From Penicillus capitatus (Eukaryota > Chlorophyta): a stretch of 64,000 nucleotides of DNA. The stretch is taken from positions 744,001 through 808,000 of the forward strand of contig OZ287703.1 in assembly GCA_965649825.1 (NCBI GenBank), given 5' to 3'. The notes below the pieces were generated by a model. It was not told the DNA's origin, ran no database searches, and saw nothing but the letters and a program-made list of their open reading frames with translations. This document shows, in pieces, positions 34,078-44,194 of this stretch (position 1 is its first letter; each line of letters opens with the position of its first letter). The position numbers were made by a program, and so were the translations under genes.

Positions 34078-34551
34078 CTAGCGTGCGGCAAACCATTGAG
34101 CAATGCACGTACTTACATGGAGTTCAGGCCCATGTTTTTTTTCACACGACCGAGACTTTGAGCAAACGACACGTTTCGGCCGAATGCTGTGACACAACTT
34201 GTATCATGCTTTAAGGTTTTTTTTTGTTGTCGGCACGATGAAAGTTGTCACTTGTGGCGGTCCTCAATCTTTAACAACCCGGTGCTGTGTCTTGTCTATC
34301 GCGTTATGTCGCTGGCGACAGGTTAACGCCGTGCTGTGACCCGTTGTGTGCATGGCTGCTTGGAGAGAGGTGCATCGTCGCGCTGCTTGAGAGCAGCAAC
34401 GCCGAAGAGAGGGCGCTTTGCCATTCAGCTCTGCAAATTGTCGGCAGACTATGTTCGGCCCGAACGTCCCGTCGTCGACCGTTGTCTGAATTGACGTACA
34501 TCTCTTAGCCTGCCCTGCTTCCCTCGTTTCTGAAGGCCTGCTGCGATTCGT
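34078..34551. other. intergenic
   Basis: Short ORFs only. Holds the 3' flank of F2 copy 2 and the upstream region of the GT14 gene. Confidence 0.4.
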
Positions 34552-34560
34552 TATATAAAT
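34552..34560 (+). promoter_or_regulatory. TATA box of the GT14 gene
   Basis: TATATAAAT about 121-129 bp upstream of the ATG at 34681; a second AT-rich element (TATATAC) lies near 34614. Confidence 0.45.
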
Positions 34561-34680
34561 CCGTCGGCATCACTGCCGCCGTACCTCTATCCGCTCGTTT
34601 TACTATTTCGTACGCTATATACAACTTCACGGTGCTTTTCGTAGCACGTTGGGTACACCCGCTAGCCAGAAAACGACACG

Positions 34681-37110
34681 ATGCGAAGGGGAGGACGCAC
34701 GACAGTAACCTGGAGCTCAATGCGCTACCTGTTCGTTGCTCTCTTTCTCCTGTTCTCGGCTTCGTGGTTTCTGACGACTTACAAAGTACTGCGTTCGGCG
34801 CAGACCACAGAGAAACTGCGCAACGCGATTGATTTTTAGACGGGTTCGAAGACCACCTCGCAGATGTCGTTCTTTCGACGGGATCGAGATGAAGAAGTTG
34901 TTGCGAATCTGCATCTCCCTCCTCTCATCAGTGCAAAACCTGCCTCGCTTTCCGGAGGTCACATCACAGAAGAACAAACAAGTTTCCAAAAAAGAGTGAC
35001 ATTGCAGAAAAGTGTGATGGAGTGCGTGTAGATGATCCTGTGGATCTTGATGCAACTTCCGTCGCCGAAGAATTGGAACTGGCATCGCCCGGTGAACATC
35101 CCAAAGTACACATCTTCGCAAAAAGAGTGATGTGACAGTGCGGTCACACATCAGGTCGCTCTCATGTTCTTGGTAAAGGGTGACATTCATTCAGAACCAA
35201 TCTGGCGGCAGTTTCTGGAGAACGCAGGAAAGCTTTCATTGAAGACCAAGACATTCAAGATTCCCAATATCAATCTAAAGAAGAAACTAAAAAATGGGTT
35301 GCATCAGCCCATCAATGGCTTGGAAGAGTCGAGGTATCCCGGTTACAAAATCCAACATGGTCTGGTACCTCCTTCAAAACATCGAAGCACGAGCTATCCC
35401 CACGTCAGGAAACGCCTTCTGGCTTTCAATTCCTTATCGGGTTAGGCGTCGCCGGCCACGGCAGATCGTCCAGATGATTCAAGATCGATGGTGTCTAGGC
35501 GCATCCCTCGATGATCGACCCGTCTCCCGAGCGGAACAGATCGTCAACATGACGGTCCGACCGACCGATGGCTGGATCAATGCCTCGAATGCTGGTTGCC
35601 AAGGGGAAGAAGAGGTCTTACAGGAACGAGCAACTTTTCTGCTGAATGGTCTGTGTCATGCGTAATGCGCCTTTATATGATCTCTGGATGGCCTAGACAC
35701 ACGTATGGGTAGCGCCATCTACCGGAACCAAGACTTCTTTAGCGTCTATGTCCATGCATCACCCGGATATACATTTCCTCAGACGAGTCTCTTCTACGGT
35801 GCGTTCTCAGATGTCCGTCCGCCTCGTTGGCATGACTGGGTGGGTGGGTTCAGGTCTGGAAGTGAAGAATCCCGTGAATTTGACAAATGCTTTTGCATTG
35901 CATACACTCGTCATGGCGGAAATGAAGTTGCTGGAAGCTGCACTGAAAGATGAGCGCAATCAGAAATTTATTCTTCTCTCTGAGTCTTGTATTCCGATTC
36001 ATCCTCCTGAAGTGATCTACGCACAGGTCTGATGATACTGACGGACACATCTCACTCTTACAATGTGTGACCACGGGTCAAGGTTATTCACGAATCGAAG
36101 TCCCGAATCAATGCATGCTTGGATATGCAAGACTACGGCCGACTGGAGCTCTGGAGGTACGCACTGCTGAGAGACATCTCTGACGATGGACGGTTTCTAG
36201 ATGGAAAGTCAAAATGGAGACAAAGCACTTAAAGAAAGAGCATTGGAGGAAAAGCCAGCAATGGTTCATTCTTAACAGATTCCACGCAGAACTGGCTGTC
36301 AAAGACGAGCACATCAAAGAAGTCTTCAAGCGGTATCGCCACTCCTCTCTCTTTCCATCCTGCTCAAAAGAAGCCACAGATATTGTTGGTCTTATGGCAA
36401 GCACATCTGCGTGAGTGACGAGCACTATTTACCGACGCTACTCGCAAGCTATGGTCTGGAAGATGAAGTAGCTCTCATAGAGATGCCGGCCGACCCATGA
36501 GATGATGCTCTGTGTGTCTGTGCCCTAGACGGATTGTTTGGGGGAAGGGACGTGGACAAACTGGACGGATTGGGGATGGCATCCCAAGACGTTTGAACCG
36601 GAGGAGGTCTCACCGAAGCTGCTAAGAATGTGCGCATTCACGGCATTCCGTCTCCTCCTGTCTCACACGTTCTTTTCTGTCGTGTCTATCCAGTACGATG
36701 AACCGTGGCTGGCCACCCTGCGATCCACTGTCTGCAAGAAAGACAGCGTTGCGTTTGTTTCATGTCGATGATGTGACTGTTGGGCGGAATGGAGGCACGA
36801 AGGACGCTGTGCTATTCAAGGACGAGTGTATGGACGATCGAGTGGATATCATGTCCGAAGGCTGGGCGTCCGAACAAGCTCAAATGACATCTGATGATTG
36901 GGTCCGATCACATGCCCTTTGCTCTACCCTGCTGACGGCGACTGTGTGTTGCAGACGATGCACGGCGGCTATGTGCCGCTCGGATACGAATGTCCAATCT
37001 TTGCTCGCAAGTTCCCACCAGAGGCGATTCCGGAAGCGCTCAATGCCACGCTGTCGTGCAGTGGATCGGCTCTGGGTCCTTGGTGCTCTCAGTGGCATCG
37101 GTCGCAATAA
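34681..37110 (+). CDS. GT14 glycosyltransferase (core-2/I-branching family)
   Basis: A type II membrane enzyme. Exons placed: 34681-34785, 34840-34957, 35008-35105, 35155 onward, a segment ending at 35661, 35713-35798, 35854-36026, 36083-36156, 36201-36332, 36380-36467, 36529-36629, 36694-36901, 36955-37110; introns 44-64 nt with consistent phases. Residues ~14-34 (MRYLFVALFLLFSASWFLTT) form the signal anchor. Family blocks follow in order: VALMFLVKGDIHSEPIW, FFSVYVHASPGY, KFILLSESCIPIHPPE, WRKSQQWFILNR, CVSDEHYLPTLLA, TWTNWTDWGWHPKTF and CPIFARKFPPEA. These are the signatures of core-2/I-branching and DUF266 enzymes, which transfer sugars to glycoproteins in the Golgi. Between 35227 and 35661 the family has no counterpart. 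Three frames are open there and I could not resolve the splicing, so the protein has an insert of up to ~145 residues, or an unplaced intron. Confidence 0.85.
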
Positions 37111-37432
37111 TGTTTATGTGTGTGATCCGTTGCTGATGGTAAGCTGCTGGGAATAACGTAGCCCGAAGGGATACATGATCTCGAGTGTTGACCGCACGTG
37201 CAGGGCACCTCTCGACCGTACTCTTCATAACAGGGGACGACGCTTAATTACTGTTGTATGTTGTGCTTGTTTGTCCGGTACTTCAGAACGGCCTCATCGT
37301 GTGAAGAGACGCCGATCTTATCACAGCATCGTTGCTTGTCATCTCAGGAACGACGAATCACTGGCCATTAATCGAACGCCACGTGTTTGTTCGTGCAGTT
37401 TGTGCCTCGGCAAAAGACCCTTAGGTTCAACC

Positions 37433-39548
37433 ATGCAACGCAAGACGCTGCGTCTGGCGCTGCTGCTCCTCGGACTGCTTGCCCTTGTCGTTCACGCGAG
37501 CGAGGTTCCACAAAAGCGCCGAGCGTTCTTCGCAGATCGCAAAGATCTCAGCGAGCTCAACGAAAAAGACAAAAAATCTAAAGACGACACCGGTGACGAC
37601 GGAGACGGCGGAGACGGCGGAGACGGCGGCGACGGAGAGGATACGAAGCGTAAGTGTGTGAAGGATAAAGATGAGCCCAAGCTAGAACTCTCCTACACCG
37701 ACAACAAGTGCGTTTCTCCGCCACGAACTCCGGATGACAGCCGTTCCCGTCTTTAGGCCAATTATTCCTTTGCCAAATTCGTGCCGCTACTACCGCACAC
37801 TTCTGGCACTCGACGGCGGCGGCATGCGCGGTCTGCTGACGACGCAAGTACTGAAGCAACTCGTTGAGTCTATCAAACAGTACTATCTCACGCACTCGGA
37901 CACCCTCTCCTTGGTGGATCAGTGTGCACGCATTGTCACCAAGAACGATTTCCACATCGACATTGCCGACTACTTCGATGCCTTTGCTGGGATCTCGGCC
38001 GGATCGTGGATGGCTACTTATCTTTCCTCCAAAGGAGGAGCCCACAAACAGAGTAAACAGATTTTTGAACTGCAACATATCAAACGCCGTTTTGGCACGA
38101 TCCGTGCGGGATCGGTCGAAGGACTCGATGTCTACTTCCTGGAGTACGGCATCTACATCTATCCCCCTCAAGCCTTGCCAGTCCGTCCCGATCTTCGTCT
38201 GCTTGGCTATCCAGGCCTTAAGATTGATGCAATCACGACGGCGATATACAGCCCACGTGGATTGGAATGGACGTTGGATAAATTCTTGGGCGATACACGT
38301 TTGAGTGAAGTCAAGTCATCGTTACTCATTGTGGCATTCGATCTCAACATGCGATCGACGGTGCAGTTTGTGTACGACAGGCTCGAGGATCTCGAATCCC
38401 GCGTCAGGCTTCGCGGAATTGCGAAGAAAAAACTGGACCTCAACGACTGCGTCAGAAGACTCGAAGAATACAAGGCTTCAGACGACAAAAAAGAACCAGT
38501 TTACCAGCAAATCATAAAAGACTGCGACCATCTAGCGAAATATAAAAAATCTGATACGGAGCCAGAGCCGAAACCGGAATCAGAGAAAGTTAAAAAGAAA
38601 GGCACCGTGCGTACTGGATACGTTTGGACGCGGACGATTCCACGGGATCTCACAAATGCCGTAGATTTTGAAGAACCTGGTGTTAAGTACTACATCGGGA
38701 TGGATTATCTCCTCAAGGACATCACACGTGCCAGTTCTGCCTTTCCAATGCTCCACCCTTCCAAGAATGTCAAGGCCTTCTATGATGTCCGTCACGAATA
38801 CGATCTCATCGATGGAGCCATGGTCGGCAACAATCCATTGCTCCATGCCCTTGTCTGGATGGCGGGGAATCCCAACGTCAATTTGACGGACATTGCGTCG
38901 ATATCTATTGGAACGGGATCGTCGCTTAACGATCTGAAAGCCTACGCCTACGCTGGGTCGTTGCAGTGGACGGGTCAGATGTTGGCATTGATTCTCGATT
39001 CGTCGACGGAGTTTATTCAGTCCAACATCGACTATCTCTACTACATCACGATGGGCAACCTTGTTTTGCCGAATCAGTATCTCAGAATACAGACGGTCGG
39101 TGAAGCGGGATCGGAAGAAGCGTCGACGTTGGCACAGGTCTCTCTTGTCACAGTGCTTCCAGAACTCAACAGAATGGGAAAACAGACGGCGATCAAATTT
39201 AAAGCCAATATCGATAATTTCGTGAAGGACTTTATCTTTGCTAAATGCAGTCGGTCAGTGTATGGACAGATCGAAAAAGCCAGAGAACATGTTCAGATAG
39301 GATTTCTCGAAGACGCTAAGACGAAGTACAACGACACGAGATATGAAACACCTGAACCTTCTCCGACTGAACAGCCACTGCCGGAGGCACCTCGAGACGT
39401 TAAGAATACAAACGGTGTCAGCAAAGCGGGCGGCGTCTATCCATCTTCAGAATCGGTGATGCATTTCCCGTTCTTTGACACGGGAAAGATGTCATCCGAC
39501 GATGGGTTGAAGATCGGGAGTGCAGAGAAACCGAATCTTGTTGTTTGA
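37433..39548 (+). CDS. secreted patatin-like phospholipase, long form
   Basis: Two exons (37433-37707, 37757-39548) with a 49-nt phase-2 intron, 688 residues. Signal peptide KTLRLALLLLGLLALVVHAS. The pre-catalytic segment is highly charged and contains GDGGDGGDGGDGE, encoded by near-perfect 9-bp repeats at ~37600-37640. The patatin domain has the oxyanion loop LALDGGGMRG, the nucleophile in AGISAGSW (G-x-S-x-G) and the dyad aspartate in LIDGAMVGNNP, all intact. A Lys/Glu/Pro-rich loop (residues ~330-390) interrupts the domain, and the C-terminus ends in a ~100-residue Glu/Pro/Ser tail. It should hydrolyse acyl esters of lipids, outside the cell or in the secretory/vacuolar route. It pairs with the shorter homologue at 41523-43016, sharing the intron position. 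Confidence 0.9.
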
Positions 39549-39722
39549 AACGACCTTCCTTTGTCGTTGTCTTTTTTCGTACCAACCTGTTCAACTCTTG
39601 CATGTAAGCAAATGCAACATGATGATCATTGTAGTGTCGGTCGGCCGGTCGATCGGTCGGGTGGATGTAACGACGACGTCACATCCGCGGCTGTCCGTTC
39701 CTTCGCGCGTCGAAAAAGCGAG

Positions 39723-40572
39723 ATGGGCACGCGCATCTACGTCGGCAACTTGAGCACACGTGTCACCGAGAGCGACCTCGAAGATGAAGTGAACCCACGC
39801 CGTTCGCGTGCTCCCTTTCGAGAGCTATGGCGGTTTTGTCAGTTCAAGAAGTTCGGACTCGTGCGCAATATCTGGGTGGCACGTCAGCCGCCAGGATTTG
39901 CGTTTGTGGTCATGGAAGACGACCGCGACGCCGAAGATGCCATACACAAGATGGACGGTACACTCGCCGTGGCGTCACTGTCGGTCCAGTTCGCGTTAGG
40001 TCTGCACGGATGGAAAGTGGAGTTCTCACGCAAAGATACGCAGCGGCGTCCCGACAGAGGGCCGCCCGGACGCAATGGCCGTGACGTGTACGCCTCCGCC
40101 GTACCATAGCACGTCATCTGAGCGTTCTGCTGCAGGTTTCGTTGTTACGAGTGTGGCGAGCCGGGACATATGGCACGCGATTGTCGAGTGAGGCAGAACC
40201 ACCGTGGCGGGCGCTACGATCGCAGGTGAGGCACTCTTTGCCGACGGATGTCTCTGATGGTGTGCTATCAGTCGCAGTCGTGAGTGGCGTCGCAGTCGTT
40301 CGCGCTCTTACGATCGTCATCCCCGTCGAGAGCGGTCTTTTAGCCGAGGCCGTTCGCCAAGTCCCTTGCGGGATCGTTCATTCAGCCGTGGTCGATCACC
40401 GAGTCGTGAGCGCCAGGGAAATCGCGTCCCAGAACGACATGCCGCCGCATCTGAGATGCGTAACCGTGAGCGATCTCGTGATCGTTCGTTCTCTCGAGGG
40501 TCTTTTGATCGTGCCCGAGAAGAGGCACCGACAGAGCAGCGTCTTTCCGCATCTCCTACGCAGCATGGATGA
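39723..40572 (+). CDS. SR splicing factor, RRM + zinc knuckle + RS (RSZ/SRSF7-like)
   Basis: Five exons (39723-39788, 39843-39957, 40000-40087, 40136-40225, 40272-40572), introns 54, 42, 48 and 46 nt, 197 residues. N-terminal RRM: RIYVGNLS (RNP2), GFAFVVMEDDRDAEDAI (RNP1 region) and GWKVEFSRK. Then an Arg/Gly/Pro linker, one CCHC zinc knuckle CYECGEPGHMARDC, and an RS-rich C-terminus with SFSRGRSPS-type repeats. This order matches plant RSZ21/22 and animal SRSF7. It should bind pre-mRNA and help define splice sites, fitting a genome with very many short introns. The ATG at 39723 begins the RRM directly. Confidence 0.92.
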
Positions 40573-41230
40573 AGTAGAGTGTGCCTTTCCGTTTTCGTGT
40601 GCGTTTGTCTAAAGGCCCCGCATCGCGAGACGTCAAGCGTTGTCTGCACGCTCACTCCTCTGTTTTCCTTCTTTGCTAGACGTCCGCCCTTGTCAGGAGA
40701 TGTTCAACAAATGTTCGATCGACTCGTCTACATTTATTGGATCGGATCGGCCAACCGAGCGACGGTCGGTCTTTGACACAACGACAGCGACGACGACGCG
40801 ATTTCTTCTTCTGTCATGACATACACAGAGGGCGGCGGGCTCTGAAGGTTTTGTCCGTTGGATCTCGGGAGGTAAGGGCAGCGATCTGTTGACAGAGAGA
40901 TTGACACGGGTGGTGGTGAGGGTCATGTATGTATGTCGAGCAGTCGCTTGAAGAGAGCCTGCAACCTGACATGAGAGAGGCAGCAGCAGGACATGGGATA
41001 CCAGATGCCGTTTATTCACAGGATGCGTGCGACCTGTCTGTCGTGTTCACCGAACGGACAAACGCACACCCGCACACGAACGCACGTACCAGAAGGGATA
41101 ATGGACAAGGGGTTTGCCTCCACGAGCCCTTACGATTCGATCTTTGCTTTAGTCGTGTGGACGAAAGCGGCGACGATTCTTAGCCGCCTTCGTCTGTCAT
41201 GTCATGACTGGTCGGCACAAAATGCGGATC
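40573..41230. other. intergenic
   Basis: No gene. ORFs here are short; the 84-91 residue frames near 40929-41268 run into the tRNA antisense and are not credible. Confidence 0.5.
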
Positions 41231-41302
41231 GCCCGAAGCGAGACTTGAACTCGCGACCACTAGATTAAAAGTCTAGCGCTCTACCAACTGAGCTATCCGG
41301 GC
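41231..41302 (-). tRNA. trnK-UUU: tRNA-Lys (UUU)
   Basis: Read on the minus strand, 72 nt fold into a complete cloverleaf: acceptor GCCCGGA paired with TTCGGGC (one G-U), D-arm GCTCAGTTGGTAGAGC, anticodon loop CTTTTAA with anticodon TTT, and T-arm GCGAGTTCAAGTCTCGC. There is no intron and no encoded CCA. A TTTT run follows about 10 nt downstream, suiting RNA polymerase III termination. The internal A and B boxes (D and T arms) are canonical. Confidence 0.97.
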
Positions 41303-41522
41303 ACGCAAGTTTTGGAACGGCATACTTTGGGAACCCATCCAATGTCAAGACAGCCCAGACCATAAGCCAGGCAAGACATTTCCGCGATCGGAGGCACTCT
41401 GCCCTTGAACGTTGCAGTATTCATTACAGCAGGTAACAGTCCTTTCTCAGATAACAACAACAGATATGTTGGTGGTAGGGCTTATGTTTTACAGCACCGC
41501 TGGCAGATTTTTTGGGTCACTG

Positions 41523-43016
41523 TTATTCTTCAGCGAAAATAAAATCGGCAACGAATCGGTCAATAGCTTTGCGGTAACGTTTGACAACGTCCTTGCCGAT
41601 CTCTTCATACACCGGCAGGTCATCTGGCTCTGTCGCACGCGTCAATGCATCGCCCTCCGTGGTGTTCGCAGGTGCTGTGGTCTGGATTCTGAGGTACTGT
41701 TCGGGCTGCACTTCTGGATTGCCGTAGAACAGGTAGTCCACTTGAGATTGCACATTCTCGGCACTGCCGTCTGCCATCACGGTGACAAAGCCATTGTTGA
41801 GCAGCCAGCCAAAAGCAGAGGCGTTCACAATCTGCTCGAGATCGTCCACGGCAACACCGACACCCAGAGAGATCATGGCGATGTCTTTGATGGGGATCGA
41901 TTTCGGTCCGGTCGACATAAAGATCAACGCCTGAAGTGTCGGATTGTTCGACACGAGCGCCCCGTCGACGAGACTGTACCTCTGCTCGTCATCGATGGCT
42001 TTCACATCCTTAGCCTCGTGGAATCCAGGAAGGGCACTGCTGGCACGCACGAGATCTCTCATATAGAAATCCAGTCCCTCAGATTTGTCGTCGTCTGGAT
42101 GATACTCAAAATCTTCGTTCTTCAAATCGGCATCCGTCGGGGCCTTTCTCGGACGATCTCTGGTGACAACGTGTGACGTGTATGTCACCGAACGGGGATC
42201 TTTATCGTCATTGATAAAGTAGACGTTTCGGCGGCTGATGAGATCGTAGGCGTTGAGGATATAGTAGGTCGAGAGTTCCGAGAGCTTCACATCTCCGTAA
42301 AATCGCTCCAGTGCCTCTTCCAATCCATCCACCGAGTAGAAGGGCGCATTGACACCAGGAATCTCGAAGCTGGGCAGAAAGGCCGGTGCGTTGGTCAGCG
42401 CCGCGGTGGTGAGCTCTGGCAGTGCTGTGAGATTCGTCAGACCGCCTACGACGTCAACTTCCTGCTCGGGAGGTGTGAAATTGACCTGCGGGATGCCGCC
42501 AGGATAGATGTCTCTGCCAAATTCCATGAAGAAGACCTCAAGGCCTTTCGCCTCGCCCGGTTCAATGGATCCGTATTCCCGGACGATGCGTGAATTGGAC
42601 AGGAGCTTCTGTGCAGCTCCATTACCTCCTTTCGACGCCAAGTATCCTGTCGTCCAGGATCCACCCGAGACACCCGACATCGCGTCAAAGTAATCAGCGA
42701 GGAAGACGACAAAATCTTCTTCGCTCTCAATCTCGGGGGCGTCATCGGGGAGAAGCTCAGGGTGGTCCAGCAGATAACGCTTGATAGAGCTCTCGATTTC
42801 GATGGCAACGAGACTCGGAATGAGGCAACGCATACCTCCGCCGTCAATCGTCAACGCCGTTGTGTAGCGTCGCGCCTTTTTTGGACGAGGAATGACAGGT
42901 CTAAGGAACACACACGTTTGTCGCGGCGGTTGTCGACGGCGTGCTTACTTCTGTCCCCATGCAACAACGAGGAGCGCCAAGAGGACAGCGCCGAGTAAGC
43001 AACCGGAGAATTTCAT
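41523..43016 (-). CDS. secreted patatin-like phospholipase, short form
   Basis: Two exons (43016-42949, 42900-41523) with a 48-nt phase-2 intron, 481 residues. Signal peptide MKFSGCLLGAVLLALLVVAW. Catalytic elements: LTIDGGGMRC (oxyanion loop with the final Gly replaced by Cys), SGVSGGSW (nucleophile serine) and LVDGALVSNNP (dyad Asp). The intron falls in the codon just before P-V-I-P, the same position and phase as in the long patatin (before P-I-I-P), so the two are paralogues of one gene. The charged D/G linker and long C-terminal tail of the long form are absent. Transcribed towards tRNA-Lys. The DGGGMRC variant should still bind the acyl intermediate through backbone amides. Confidence 0.9.
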
Positions 43017-43495
43017 GCGTGTCAACTATCAAGTTTCTTTTGCCGAACGACGGAGATCTTTTTAGTGTACTGCAGCGAATGGCGATGAAGTTCCGTCGGA
43101 AGATATAGTGGAAGTTCGAGTGGACCTCCTTCTCCGTACCTTCGGCGATTGACACGGACGGAACATCTACATGACCGTTGAACGTTACGATCCCCTCGAT
43201 GTCACATCCGAGACATCGTGGATGGCCGAGGAGAGTCAATGGTAACCGAAACGCAATCTTGTTAGGAGGAAGTCAGCCATCTCTGCCAGGGTGTCCTAGG
43301 CAGAGGACAGGATACAGCAGGAAAGGGTAAGGTGTAGGGGCATAGCAAGGGGTTGTTTCCGGAACGTTCCTTGAAGAGGGATGTTAAGGAGATTGGAAGG
43401 AGGATGTCTAGTGTGGGTCGTTAAGGGAGGAGCGTCGCGTCGGACGCTGCGCGGCTGTCGCCAATGGAACGGACAGTGCATTCGCGTTATCCGCG

Positions 43496-44103
43496 CTATT
43501 CAGCAAGGAGGCTCAGAGCAACACAGACGAGCGTCTTTTCTGAGCGTCGTCGAGCAATGAGCGAGCCTGTGCCAAACAGCGACCCATTCTGAATCCACCC
43601 AAGTGTAGATTTTATTTTCCCGGCGGCAGGTATTCGGTCAATAACCACCTCTTCTGCACTCGGTGTCAACCTCTGCCAGAATAGATGGACAGTTGGATCG
43701 TTCCTTAGGCACCGATCGTATGCCTCATCGCCTTTTGTCTTATCGTTTGGACATCTGATCCGACCAGGAGATGCAGCAACGCCAATCGAGAGCGTCACAG
43801 CAGCTTGAATAATTCATCTTCAACGGGCCGTAGATCCCGTCCGATGACGCCGACCCGAACAGCCAATTCTCAGATACTTGCTTCGAGGCGTATCGCTTCC
43901 CCGATCGTCCACTGCATCCAACATCGGATGGCTTCGATTCCAAAGCACCGGCGGCAATACGTCGCAATACGTTGGTCTTGAATGGAGGCGCTTTGGCAAA
44001 AGAAACGGTTCATTGTCTGCGTTTCGATGCAGCTCTCTGCCTCCGTGTCTGAATAGAATACAGTGGTGTTGGGATATGTGTCATCCGTCACCGTCGACGC
44101 CAC
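43496..44103 (-). CDS. possible multi-exon gene, unresolved
   Basis: Three overlapping minus-strand frames look protein-like: TVFYSDTEAESCIETQTMNR ... RCFGIEAIRCWMQWTIGEAI near 44100-43880, and GDEAYDRCLRNDPTVHLFWQ ... GWIQNGSLFGTG to the stop at 43496. Possible introns start at GTATCT (~43878) and GTGACG (~43800), but phases do not all agree, so the exon chain is unproven. No known domain. Confidence 0.3.
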
Positions 44104-44194
44104 ACATTACGAACTTCACCTTCGCCTATTATTCAACTTATCTGTCTCCGCTGTCTCCTCTGTCTGTCTTACGTTCGAGATTTCCACACAGAGA

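Noticed and set aside
41412-42176. A 254-residue plus-strand ORF
   Set aside because: Antisense shadow of the short patatin gene, which has catalytic motifs and a signal peptide.
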